Source of the DNA: Haliclystus octoradiatus
Lineage: Eukaryota; Cnidaria; Staurozoa; Stauromedusae; Haliclystidae
Assembly (NCBI GenBank): GCA_916610825.1
Contig: OU744448.1
Location: forward strand, 372,001 to 436,000
Direction of reading: 5' to 3'
Length of the DNA stretch: 64,000 nt
The translations under genes and the position numbers were made by a program. Below, one piece after another: positions 35,231 through 47,381 of the stretch. The notes beneath the pieces were generated by a model. That model was not told the origin of the DNA, did no database searches, and saw only the letters and a program-made list of their open reading frames with translations. The stretch's first letter is position 1. Every line of letters starts with the position of its first letter.

Positions 35231-38200
35231 TTACAATTGCGGGTTCACAACTTTATTCTCTAAACGTGATCTTTCAATGTCAAATACCAAGCGATGGCTA
35301 GCTAGAGTGTCATCTGGATTACTTAGGATCATTGATGGATCCTGCGTTGCCACTGCCCGGACAAATGCATCCATCATATAATAGTCGCCAAATCCGTGAT
35401 TTGACATGCTTGTTTTTAGTGGAGGTGGTTGATAGCTGTGACTCTGTTCTTGACGTGTTGTGAAATCGAAGGTGAAAATCTTACTGCCTTCACTACATTC
35501 CATCTGTCCTCTGCTGCCAAAGATCTTTGTTTCCCTCATACATACTTTCTCTGTAAACGCTGACATGATAAAACTAACTAGCGCACCATTGTCATATGTC
35601 ATATTTACAACTTGATTAGACATAACATCATTATCACAATCGTAAACACAACGCCCATAAGGTCCATCTTGTAAAGCAGCTTGCATTTCTTCTATATCAA
35701 TTGTGTTACAAGCAACTTTGGTAAAATGGTCTTGGTAGCCCTGACGTATTGGTTTCAAATAAATTTTTACAGCAGAATATGGGCAGTCAGCTTCAGCCTC
35801 GCATGTTAAACATCGATTGCTGGCGTTGGTAGGTTTATGCTCTGATGTGAAATGCGCCAGTGACCCAAATGAACTAACGCCAACGCATTTTGATTCTTGC
35901 AATAATGAATGAATTAAATCAATGTCATGGCAACACTTGGTCAATAAACTGAAACTTGACTCATCTTTACGGCGCCAGCTGCCGCGCACAAATGAATGTG
36001 CAAAGTGAAACCATCCGACTGGCTCCATATGCTGAATACTAATGACATCTCCTACAGGATAACAAAAACAATATCAGGTTATGTTCATTGCCAACATTGA
36101 GCAAAAGAGCATCAACAGCCAAGCGTCAGTTCTAATTATAGTGGCATAGTATTTTATTAGGTCCTTGTTAATCCTTTTCTGTAAATCTATTTGTATGTAA
36201 CCTGTTTCATGTCTTGAAGTCATGGTGATGTACGGTGGTGTTTGCATTAATGTACTAACTAAAGAGCAACTACCAAATCATAAACACTGATGTGCCGTAG
36301 CTATTTAATCCTGCACGTTACCTAGTAAACCACTGGCAATTATTTCTTTAACTTTTTTAATACGCGGTGTATAACGCATGACATGCGCAACAGCCAATAT
36401 CACGCTGTTATTCTTTACGGCTGATACAATTTCTTCACACTCTTCCACCGTTTGAGCCATGGGCTTTTCTAGAAGGATGTCATAACCAAGATTTGCAAAT
36501 GCCACAGCAGGGTCTTTATGTTGGTGGTCTAGAGTTGCTATGACAACAGCATCAGCAAATTTCTCTTTTTCAGCAATCTTAATTCAAAAGAAACATCATT
36601 TGTATGCAAGTGTGATTGATTAAATGTGAAATAAATTTGCATTCTGCCCTCATGTATGCTATTTCAGATCCAGGTTTCTCTCACAGTCTTGAGCCCTGGG
36701 CAAACGACGGCAACATTTGCTCGACTTTTAAATCCTTTGAAAATCCTTGTCGTTTAGCCACTTCTTCGATTTTATCTGACGTGTTGCATCGTGTATTTTA
36801 TTTGTCGCATCGTGTTTGATGGTCATCAAACATTTTCAAAGTCTTTCCAAGGATTTTTATTATCGAACGTCTTCGTTATTCTTTTTGAACCATTTTGTTC
36901 GAAACGTATCAAACTTTTTCATTGTTGTTGCTTCTCCAGGGCTTCTTTTTAAGCTCAATCTGAGTTTTTCTAGAAAAGTCTTGAGAAAGTCTTGTCCGTT
37001 TAGCCGCTCTTGAAAAGACTGTTTCAGAACACGAAAGATACACGTCAGATAAAAACAAATTTGTTGCACAAAAGTTGCCGTTGTTTGCCCAGAGCTTTAG
37101 ATGTGAAATTAAGATGTTCTAAAACATTGCAAGCCTATACTGAATCTCATTTCATGTTCTTTAAATTGTAAAAATGGTTCATATAGTTCAGGAACCATCA
37201 TTTAATTAACTCATCTAGGCCAGTGATGTTTTGGTGTTCCCCCACTACTTTCTCCGGAGAACGGCGTTCCCTCACTTTTTTCATTTGAAGTGAAGTTTTA
37301 TATGTTCTTGTAGTGATATATATACTGATTAGCAAGTGTTTTTATCAGACCATCTGGCACCATTCCTAATGGCAAGATTGAGATTAAAATTTATTCATTC
37401 ATTTCCAGTTGAATTTTATTTTATACGTGAAACTGAATTTGGAATGCTATCGCCATCCAAGCTTTACACGTGTCCGTGTCATTTAATAAGATACTAAATT
37501 TTAATAAATTCAACTTTCTATTTAGCTTCATTTTTTAACAAGGAAAGAATTAAATGACCCAATAGATTTTACTGAATTGGTCTCTTGAAATGCACTACAG
37601 AGCTCTCAGACGATTATAATTTTGAAAAGTTTTCGAGATGAATGCATGCCCCAGGATCCCCTAGAAGGAGGGCCTTTGGCCCCAAAATTACAGAACCAAA
37701 TTCATTGCACTTCGGATTAATTTATAATCTGCATAGAACCTAATTTTAATGTTGTTTATAACTCAGAGATGTCAAATATATTTTATTTGGTTCATTTTTA
37801 TGAAGGTAAGATAAAGTTTTGCCATTTTAGAAATATGTAAATCACAGTTTTGAGTTACACTATCTTAGTTCTAAACATTCAGAGTCTCATTACTAATGCC
37901 CAATCCGACCCTCAGCAGACAAGGCATGCACCTTGGAGTCACCCAACTGATTTGACCTACGTATATGTTGGTTTGTTTGAATTGGGTTGCTCATGTCCTG
38001 AACATTAAGTAATGGAAGCCGGTTGAGCACAGGTCTGCAAAGTATGGCATTTGCCGATGTGGTATGATGAGAAGAGGATATTTCAGACCATTTTCAGATT
38101 GAAGAAATACTTCATGATCAGTATTACATACTGCGTTGCGTATAATTCAAGTAAATCACCTGCTTCCAATCTTTGAAAACACAATCTTCAGATATTCGGT

Positions 38201-38510
38201 ATTTTTTGCACATGAAATTCCGCCGTGAATGTATAGGCTCAGCTACACCGACTATCGTGAGCTTTTCTGGGAAATCAGAGGCGTAACTGGCGTAAACTTG
38301 TCCCCTTTGTCCAGCCCCAATAATAATTGCTTTGATCTGCCTTTGGGCTGGCCTGTTATTGTCAACTGTATCACCAAATAACTCGGATTCAACAGAGGAG
38401 GTAGTACTTTCTTTCAAGGGTTGGCCGGGATTTATAGAATGATCGTCTGACGGCGGAGAAGATTGCTGTCTGGCCTTCGCGAAGCGTCTCATCTTATTCA
38501 AGACATCCAT
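35231..38510 (-). CDS. Gfo/Idh/MocA-family NAD(P)-dependent oxidoreductase, 3 exons
   Basis: Sugar- or cyclitol-dehydrogenase-type protein; substrate unknown. Exons: 38510-38160 (possibly from 38534), 36577-36322, 36051-35231, giving about 475 codons. Residues 60-75 form the Rossmann motif (IKAIIIGAGQRGQVYASYA). The family's EKP signature is LLEKPMAQTVEEC near residue 154, with the active-site helix HDIDLIHSLL in the last exon. That exon also holds a cysteine-rich segment (CLTCEAEADCPYSAVKIYLK), unusual in the basic fold. The frame stays open past the first Met to a splice-acceptor-like CTTCAG at 38535, so an upstream coding exon may be missing. It runs tail-to-tail with GATM (196 bp apart). 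Relatives are mainly bacterial and fungal, with copies in some marine animals; introns show it is a resident animal gene. Confidence 0.85.
36690..37097. mobile_element. About 410-bp MITE in an oxidoreductase intron
   Basis: The left end GAGCCCTGGGCAAACGACGG (continuing CAACATTTG) is matched inverted by CAAAAGTTGCCGTTGTTTGC and CCAGAGCTT at the right end. The interior has many GAAAAGTCTT-type repeats. There is no ORF of interest. Confidence 0.65.
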
Positions 38511-38534
38511 CTGAGCTTGTTGAAGGCGAAACAA

Positions 38535-39732
38535 CTGAAGAATATTAGCGTTGATGATCTATAGCATTAATATTATTAACAATAACATTTTCATTGAAAT
38601 GTTAAATTGCCACCCAATCAAACGTTGAACAAAGACGAAGTCTTTTATGTATTCTCCAATGCAAATGTCATTCTACGCTCAATTCCTTCCTCATTGCCAG
38701 TGAATGTGTGAAAAAGAGTAAGCGAAATAGTGAAAATCTTAAATCAACAAAAGCACATGGGACAGTAATGGGACAGCCTCGTAATTTCAAAGCTTACAAG
38801 TTGAGCATGATGGCGGATAGAGGTAGACGACTGGAGTCTGGAGGGACATTCTTAATCTTGGCATATTAACTGGTAATAAGATACAGAGAGAGAATAGGTA
38901 AAATGAAAGAACTAAGGCAATGTTAATTGATTAATCTAGGTCTAGGTTTCAGCAACGGTTTTACGATTAGTCCTGATTTACTGTCAAGTATTGGCTAAAT
39001 ACGGTGTCAATACTGACAATACATACACGCCAACCAGAACCACAGATCACAGAACAGGCTAGCCCTAAACCTTTAACACAAGATTCACCGGCCAACCAGG
39101 CAGACTTGATTCCAGAAGCAATACAATAATAATTGTATGACACTCTAATAATCCATATCCGGTGTATTTCCTTACAAACTATTATCTCCAACAATAACAT
39201 GAAGTAATAGTATCAGAATGATACCAATTAACACCAGTCTGCAGATAAGGGCAGGTTTCGCCGAGATCTCGGGTGCGCAACAGCAAATACTTTGTTGAAA
39301 TTTGACCATAAAATAGCATTGAATCTTGTGTGCGCCATAGCAATAATCTGCAGACTGGAACGAACATGAATCACAACCAGGTTCGTTGAGCTGAAAATAA
39401 AAACAATGTTAAAAATAAATGTAATTATTGATACAGCTGAGCAACCGCATGCTTGAAGGCCGCATCAAGGTAGACTTTTTATTTTACTGCAAACTACTCT
39501 GTAAAACAGATGAAAGCCTTGAAATATTCTTCATATCAATTCTGAAATTCTAGACTATATCATCAAGCTGGTGAGTTGGTATCTTGCTCCCACCAGAGCA
39601 CAGTCGTTGTTAGATGAAATGTGATGCCCATTGGGGGGGGGGGGTTGCTGCATGGGGGAAACATTTTAGGAATTTGCAGGCATCCAAAGGTTTTGGCCCC
39701 AGATCATTTTCACTGATTAATATTTACACGGT
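38535..39732. other. Intergenic, no recognised content
   Basis: This is the region upstream of the oxidoreductase gene. It may hold its promoter or a missing first exon, but I could not identify one. An 11-G run is at about 39635-39645. Confidence 0.4.
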
Positions 39733-40521
39733 GGATATTGTTCCGGCTGCCGGAAAGCTGTCCTCAAAAGATAATATTCCGTGCATCCTTTGCGCATGCG
39801 TTTGTAGATAGTAAACATGATTGTGTCGATCGATCCAAATTAAATCTTACATAGTTTGTAAAATAATTCATAGCTAAGCACCGACATCGTAGATTGGATT
39901 GACTGTTTGGAATAGATATAAAACAGAAACGATATTCAACATATCTGTGCATTCATAATTTTATTCTGTGTTTGATTTATCAAAGCTTTTCAGCAATGCG
40001 ACCCAGCGTTTTCAATATTTGAGTGTCGTGACATTTATTTGGTGTTCTGAAGGTTCAGAGAATATTTATGTAGCCTAACAATATTTCAAAACATTTTTGC
40101 TTTGGTGATTTGTAATAATATGGGATAATTACTTATCAGTCATTTCCTTATCCTGTAACTGATGCTATATGCCTACCAATTCTGATTTTGTCGTATACCA
40201 AAAGTCAAAACTCTGAAACTCAAAACCGAGTTTGTTCGCTTTTTCTATAAGTTTGGAAGAACGGTTTGGTGTGGTATCTAGAGTCGTGAATCCCTCATAC
40301 AAAGTGTTTTCAACCTCTAGCACTTTAAATTATTTTATATTCTATTATTAAATTGATGAACAGAATTGTTATTAACGTGATCAAGGAACAGGACCGTCCG
40401 TCGCCATTGCATCTTGAACGAATGTGAGAGAAACGCCAACAACACAATTAATACGCATGCGCAAAAGACGCACAGAACATTATCTCTAGTACTCAGGATT
40501 CCGGCTGCCGGAACATTATCC
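39733..40521. mobile_element. 789-bp element with terminal inverted repeats
   Basis: GGATATTGTTCCGGCTGCCG (from 39733) and the inverted right end (to 40521) match over about 25 bp. Further inverted similarity runs through AGATAATATTCCGTGC and TTTGCGCATGCG. Each end contains the perfect palindrome TTCCGGCTGCCGGAA. No coding potential was recognised. Confidence 0.7.
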
Positions 40522-40751
40522 AATTCGTAAGATTTAATTATTTCAATTAAGTGCACATAAATCCGTATAATCCGAGATTTGATTGCCAAAATGAATATGA
40601 ATAGATATTTTTAATAGATATGTGAAATTGAAAATGTTTTGACTCCATGATAATGGTTCAATATTTGATTTCCAGTCTCTCATTTTTGCAAACAAAATAC
40701 GGACTAATTACCTCCGTGAAACATTTCATGAAAAAAGTTCATTCAAATTAT

Positions 40752-40781
40752 AATAATAATGATAATAATTATAATAATTTA

Positions 40782-40821
<40 letters not shown>
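40752..40821. repeat. (AAT)n microsatellite
   Basis: About 70 bp of mostly uninterrupted AAT triplets with a few interruptions at the left end. Confidence 0.9.
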
Positions 40822-40822
<1 letters not shown>

Positions 40823-40948
40823 AGTATATACATTTATATAGCGCTTATGTAAAAAAGATCTGAGAGCTTTATAAATTTAAATTAAGTGAAACTATAAGGG
40901 AACTGAGAAAGTAAAACAGTATTTTAGACATCTAAGTAATCTAATAAA

Positions 40949-41818
40949 TACAGTGAAACCTGTTATAACGGTCACCTCTATATAACGGTCACTTCTATAC
41001 AGCGGCCAACTGTCTATAATGGTCACTCTTTCAATGCCTAAAGTAGCATTTTCTATTGAATCAAACCTGTACATAAAGGTCACCTGTCTATAGTGGTCAA
41101 TTTATCTACCTCTCATAGCTGGCCGCTATATACAGGTTTCACTGTATTCTATTGAATCAACCTTGTATATAAAGGTCACCTGTCTATAGTGGTCAATTTA
41201 TCTACCTCTCATAGCTGGCCGCTATATACAGGTTTCACTGTATTCTATTGAATCAAACCTGTATATAGTGGTCACCTGTCTATAGTGGTCAATTTATCTA
41301 CCTCTCATAGCTGGCCGCTATATACAGGTTTCACTGTATTCTATTGAATCAAACCTGTATATAGTGGTCACCTGTCTATAGTGGTCAATTTATCTACCTC
41401 TCATAGCTGGCCGCTATATACAGGTTTCACTGTATTCTATTGAATCAAACCTGTATATAGTGGTCACCTGTCTATAGTGGTCAATTTATCTACCTCTCAT
41501 AGCTGGCCGCTATATACAGGTTTCACTGTATTCTATTGAATCAACCTTGTATATAAAGGTCACCTGTCTATAGTGGTCAATTTATCTACCTCTCATAGCT
41601 GGCCGCTATATACAGGTTTCACTGTATTCTATTGAATCAAACCTGTATATAGTGGTCACCTGTCTATAGTGGTCAATTTATCTACCTCTCATAGCTGGCC
41701 GCTATATACAGGTTTCACTGTATTCTATTGAATCAAACCTGTATATAGTGGTCACCTGTCTATAGTGGTCAATTTATCTACCTCTCATAGCTGGCCGCTA
41801 TATACAGGTTTCATTGTA
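40949..41818. repeat. Fold-back minisatellite: about eight 96-bp units between inverted ends
   Basis: Starting near 41050, a 96-bp unit (CTATTGAATCAAACCTGTAT ... GGCCGCTATATACAGGTTTC) repeats about eight times with few changes. Each unit carries TATAGTGGTCACC in one direction and GGCCGCTATA in the other, so units can self-pair. The outer ends TACAGTGAAACCTGTTATAA (40949) and, inverted, TACAATGAAACCTGTATATA (41818) match each other. This resembles a fold-back transposon whose arms have expanded. Confidence 0.8.
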
Positions 41819-41840
41819 TAAAATAAAATTAACTATTTGT

Positions 41841-42041
41841 TTAGACACTATATTTGTCAGCAGTATTCATCAAAAAATAAAAAGTTTTCAACATGCGTTT
41901 CAAAATTGGTATTGAAATGCAAGATCTCAAATCATCTGGCATATTATTCCATAATAACGGCGCTGCCACAGAAAAGGCACCGTCCCCGAAAGTTTTAAAA
42001 TGACTTGAGCGAACATGTGAATTGAACCGCTTGAAGTTCAT
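41841..42041 (-). pseudogene. Non-LTR reverse transcriptase C-terminal fragment
   Basis: The minus frame reads SHFKTFGDGAFSVAAPLLWN and then NMPDDLRSCISIPILKRMLK, the standard C-terminal segment (FG.RAFSVAAP.LWN.LP) of non-LTR elements. Only about 65 codons survive, with no polymerase domain. Confidence 0.75.
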
Positions 42042-42555
42042 GAAATGTCCAAGAACTGTTTATAAGATGTTCATGAACAGTTCATAAAAGTTTGTAAAGT
42101 TCATTAACAGTTTATGAACTTGATTAATTTTTTCGTAAGGGAAGCGGCGAACAATGTGTTTGAATCACACTGCAGGCCAATTCCACTAACAAACAGTTGA
42201 TAAAAGGCTAGTTGGTGGAGCTGGTGGAGTTGGTTAATCCCACCCATGTACTAGTACCCTATGTAGTATTTTAAAGCATTATGTAGTCATGGTAAATAAA
42301 TCCATACTTATAATATAAATACTTTGGTTTGTCATGAAGTGCATGAATAAGAATGTCACCAACCCCTCTGAATGCAGTATTTGAGCTGTGTTTGCTTTGT
42401 TTTTTTACTTAGGTTGTGTTACAAACTCTACGAAGTACCGGTACCCTACTTCTATTGCAATAATGGCCTTCATAGAGTCTGTTAATTATAGCCTACAAAT
42501 TGATTAAATAGATCATTCTCATGTGCTACTACATGCAAGGTACATTTCCCTCACC

Positions 42556-44693
42556 ATGAGAGCATTACCATGCATCATCACGCCTAAGATTTTAATGATG
42601 CAGAACAATATGATCCAATGCAGGAGCAGTTTTATTTCAATACCAATTCAATGTTTTACTTCAAAGAGAAGATATTTGGGCATGTCAACGAATAGCAATT
42701 ACAATTTCAAATGGACAGAAACTAAATTTAGAGGGGTGCGCCTCTCATTAGCTGATGAAAAAAAATCTCTATTATCAAACCCAATTGTTTTTTACAAGAG
42801 TTTACAAGGTAACTATAAAGCTATTCACCACAATATTATTATGAGGCAAGTGGGATTAACTTAAAATCGCATAGTACCCAGGCACACAGCCGTAAATTCC
42901 AGGAGTGCGGGGGGGTCTGTGATGTTCCCAATACAAATATTTGACTCATATTTCTGGCAATTTTGAAACAAGAAATTGCAAATCATGCAATTTTGAATGT
43001 ATAACAGTACTGAAGCTCCCAAATATGCAAACTCCACAGCTAGTTTCAGGCAAGATTAACCAACCCCTCACACCTCTGTCAGAAGCTGTCAAACTCTGAT
43101 AGATTGATACAGCCTGTATGGTCTCATCATATCTCTGTGTGAAGTGTTGTTGTGTCCACGATGTATGTATGAGGTCATGTTGTATCTCCTGTAGATGACT
43201 GACTTTGTTTTCTGTTTCCTCCATACTGTCCTTATTAGGATCCATAAACCATGTTTGCTTAATAATTTGTTCTCAGCTGATTTGGATGCCATAAGATCTG
43301 CTGACAGAAGCGCTGCGTTCATCAAAGTTCCTATTCAATACAGTTCATGTATTTCAACAGCAGCTGAGCTAGGGTTCACTTTTCATCATTCAAAACAAAA
43401 TTACTCAGTCCTTTCGATCTGGTTACGCGATGACACACCCAACAAGATTCCTCATTACGCAACACATCAAGTTGGTGTGTCAGGTATGATGATAATATCT
43501 ATCGGAAATCCCAACCAATCAAATATCTAGACTATCCCAAATATGTTTTTATTTTTTCAAAGGTGCGGTATTTGACGAGCAAAGTGGGATGGCTCTGGTA
43601 GTTCAAGATAAGCATAAAGTATATATTACGTTGTTTTATGATTTGAAAATTATGTTTTCATTTGACACATTCTAGCGAAAGAAACAATAATATTTGCAAA
43701 ACATTGCTGCTGGAATGTTGAACAAATTTTCCACAAATTTACACTCAAATACTTATTAGTATCACATTTTGTTTGCGAAATTTTAATGTCTGAGAAATTT
43801 TCATTTTTATTTGAAATTTAATGATGTGTCATAGTAGCTCTATTATCAGGGAACATTACACAGAATAACCAAACAAATATTGGTTATAAAATTCCCTTGG
43901 ATTGCAAAGCAATCAATCTTTCTGGAGCGAAGCGACCCCGGGCGCAGGCCGCAAGCCGAAGGCTTGTAAAACATAAATACAGAAGTCCTAGTCACAATAT
44001 ATTCACAATGTTGAACATTTTATGTAATATTTGTGCATTTTGCTGTTCTCTATTTTAGATGCCAATGTGGAAATTTCCAGGAGGTTTTTCTGAGCCAGGA
44101 GAGGATTTAGGTAGAGTTTAAATGTTACGTAAGGTATTTAATAATAATACTGTGATGACTATATGAGCTCATCTACAACAACAACTTTGAGCAACTTACA
44201 TTATAAATATATTAATTGCATATAGATTGTATCTTTCAGCTGAAACTGCTGTACGTGAAGTAGAGGAGGAAACAGCTGTACTTTCAGGTAAATGAAAATG
44301 TAAATTAATGATAGCAGCTAATAAATAATTAATTCAATGTGCTAAACTGAACCTTCAACCTTTCCTTTGTTTCCAGAGTATGAGTCTTTGTTGGTTTTTC
44401 GTCAACAACATGATGTTAGATTTGGTCAATCTGATTTGTATTTCATTTGCCGTTTAACACCTTTATCATATGATATTAAAATGTGTAAAGATGAAATTGA
44501 GAAGTGCCAGTGGATGCACCTGGAAGAACTGCAAAGTAATGATGAAGCCACGCCCTTAACGAAATACGTCGCTCGTCTTCTCCTGTATGGTGTGAAACAC
44601 GGCTACAAAAACATTGATGTATCACAATTAGAAATTGAGAACTGGCTTAACCGTGGTAGTACTTTCAAAGTTTTCAGTCGCAGTTTGCTGTGA
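42556..44693 (+). CDS. NUDT6: NUDT6-like Nudix-domain protein, 6 exons
   Basis: Nudix-fold protein related to vertebrate NUDT6 (the FGF2-antisense gene product); the substrate is not established. Exons: 42556-42808, 43277-43483, 43563-43618, 44059-44110, 44240-44287, 44377-44693, giving 310 codons plus stop (human 316). The N-terminal 60 residues are basic and Ser-rich, compatible with a mitochondrial presequence. FRGVRLSLAD matches the family's upstream domain, followed by STAAELGFTFHH, YATHQVGVSGAVFDE and the Nudix box at 181-203. The box has all catalytic acidic residues (E187, R195-E196, E199-E200), but the usual Gly near its end is Ala202. The C-terminal KYVARLLLYG matches NUDT6. The start is the first ATG of the frame; an in-frame GTG lies 33 bp upstream. 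Confidence 0.9.
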
Positions 44694-44928
44694 AGTGAAA
44701 TTTTTATTATAATAACTCAACATGAGGTATGATAATTCGTCATCAAGTATCGATCTCTTGTTTGTGATTGGCTGCTTGGAGTATGCGATGGAAACTTATT
44801 AAATCTAACCAATCGGTTGCTTCGTCGCTGATGAAGTGTGGCAGCATTATCTGTTCAAAATAAATAATACAATTAAAAATATAATTAATGATTTGATTTG
44901 ATCATGTCAAATATCCTATTAGGCTGTG

Positions 44929-45439
<511 letters not shown>

Positions 45440-45622
45440 ATAAGTAGATCATAAGTCCGCAATACGCATACATGTTTGACTATCTGCGTAACTAGAAGAT
45501 GAAGTACACTTTGTCAGCATATCAAACACAATGCGTCGATCTATATGAACAAGAAACAAGACACATTGTCAATCCAAAAGACTTCTTGATACATATTATT
45601 ATTATTCAATCTATGAAATATG

Positions 45623-46657
45623 TCACTCGCCATTGTGACTAGCACCATCCAACCATTTGACTGCACTAGGGACATAACCAGACTGGAGAACATTATTCAG
45701 AACCTAAATTGTTAGATAGAATCAAATTCAACGACTAAACTATTTTACAATTATTTTCATCAGGGGTTGAGTTAATCTGTTTACCTTTTTTTCTTGGTTT
45801 TGAGATCTTTTTGTTAACGCAGACTGGCACTTATCGTGATAATCTTTTATGTTTTTGGAGTGAGCAGCTGTAATTATTTCAAACAATTGAAAGGGGTGTT
45901 GTGTGTGATAGTAATATACTGTAGTCACTTCAGTTGATAGTAATATACTGTAGTACTAACCAGCTAGTTTAGGAGCAGCAGGAGGTTGATGAAAAACTTC
46001 TGTCCGTGGAGCAGGAAACCCTGGTGCACAGTTTGATATTCCTTCTGTTGCAAAAGTTCTAGAAAAATTGCAATAATCTACATGATTGAGTTTTCATCCA
46101 TAGTTCACACTTGTGTTGACTCTTACGCAGTGATAAAGATAAACAGATCAGTGACGTGCACTCACTTTGAATTTATTACATGAGTGTGGTGAAGCATGAC
46201 TATAAATATCACCAGATATGTGTCGGAGTAAATTAAAAAGATTTCATGAAAAATATAAATACTGTACTAACAACGTGGTAATCTATTAAAGGCAAGGCGG
46301 AACATTTACTGACCATTATTATGCAATTACGCAGCGTACGTATTCCGTATTTTGGTTTGTACATTGACATGAACGTATAATTTATGGATATTCTTACTTC
46401 ATTGGATGAGGTCTGTTTCTTCGTTCGTGACCAACCATCGTATTGCGACCTACAACTTTATCGTGAATAGGCTTAAAGCCATAAAAATCCCCATACGTTG
46501 TTCGCTGTTGATATCGATTATTTGAATTTTTATTGTCGAAGGACTCGGCACTCCACAGCCGACGCCCCTCGTTCCTTATCCCATCGAGTTCATGTTCAGG
46601 CAACGAATACTTTGTATTCAGCGAGATTTTTAAACTGTTATTATCAATTGAATGCAT
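45623..46657 (-). CDS. Uncharacterised small protein, 4 exons, 173 residues
   Basis: I do not recognise this gene. Four exons (46657-46398, 46058-45961, 45867-45785, 45703-45623) join with GT-AG sites in consistent phase from an ATG to a TGA. Recognisable features are a basic, polar composition, a Tyr/Phe/Gly patch (TYGDFYGFKP), HERRNRPHPMK, a Pro-rich stretch (APGFPAPRTEVFHQPPAAPK), a charged helix (SKNIKDYHDKCQSALTKRSQ) and a C-terminal SGYVPSAVKWLDGA. No signal peptide or membrane segment is seen. It is convergent or tandem to nothing obvious: the HCF1 stop lies 725 bp to its right, on the same strand. The clean phasing is the main evidence. The function is unknown. Confidence 0.65.
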
Positions 46658-47381
46658 TCTACCGTCTTAATTAATCAATCGTATTAAAGTCATCAAAGAT
46701 AGTTCCTAAAATTAATTTTCGTTTTATGGCCTCAATTCGCGTGGCTTCACTGTCAACAATAATTGTCATGACAACTGCTGGGTTGATCTGAAAGATGGCA
46801 CACGATACTCATGGTCTATATATAGGTTACAGACACAACATAAATACAATGAAGCACATGTTGTTCTTGGTCGTAGCAAAGGAAAATACTATACGTATAT
46901 AATAAGTATAATAAGACGATCGTTATTTTGATTCCGTTACAATAATTGTGATTATCTCAAAACCATAAAATCTGCTTAGAGCGTAAAGTTACAATAAGAT
47001 AGCAGAAGTATCTATTGACTCAAATATTATCATCATAGACGTCAGTTCATCCAAAGCTATTTAGCAGCTATATATCAATATAATAATTAGTAGAATCTTA
47101 TTATCATAGTTATAAAAATACCGTATTTGACTGATCGTATGTCAATTCATTAACATAGAGAGGTCACGTAGTATGGCAAACCATTCAGGCTATCAAATAT
47201 CTCCTATTGAGCGCATAACAATTCTATCAGTTAAAATCCAGCCCTAGATATCAGGGTAAATAGGGAGAGAGCCTTGAATGACACCAGTTCAGTTAATTAA
47301 ATAACATCGTAAAACTATTCTTTCTCGATTTCTTTTTACATGTTGAAAATAACAAATAATCTTTCAATTGACAGCAAGGTA
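46658..47381. other. Spacer between HCF1 and the small gene
   Basis: AT-rich; should contain the HCF1 3' UTR and the promoter of the small gene. No repeat or exon was recognised. Confidence 0.45.

Noticed and set aside
40949-41818. CRISPR-like array of regular repeats
   Set aside because: The whole 96-bp period is conserved, so there are no unique spacers; the setting is a eukaryotic intergenic region.
42523-42555. Upstream GTG start for the NUDT6-like gene
   Set aside because: The first ATG of the frame is at 42556; a GTG start is unlikely in an animal nuclear gene. The same reasoning moved the starts of TMEM187, HCF1 and the oxidoreductase.
43920-43970. GC-rich patch (GCGAAGCGACCCCGGGCGCA) in a NUDT6 intron as foreign DNA
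   Set aside because: It is only about 45 bp, palindromic and without coding content; more likely a repeat remnant.
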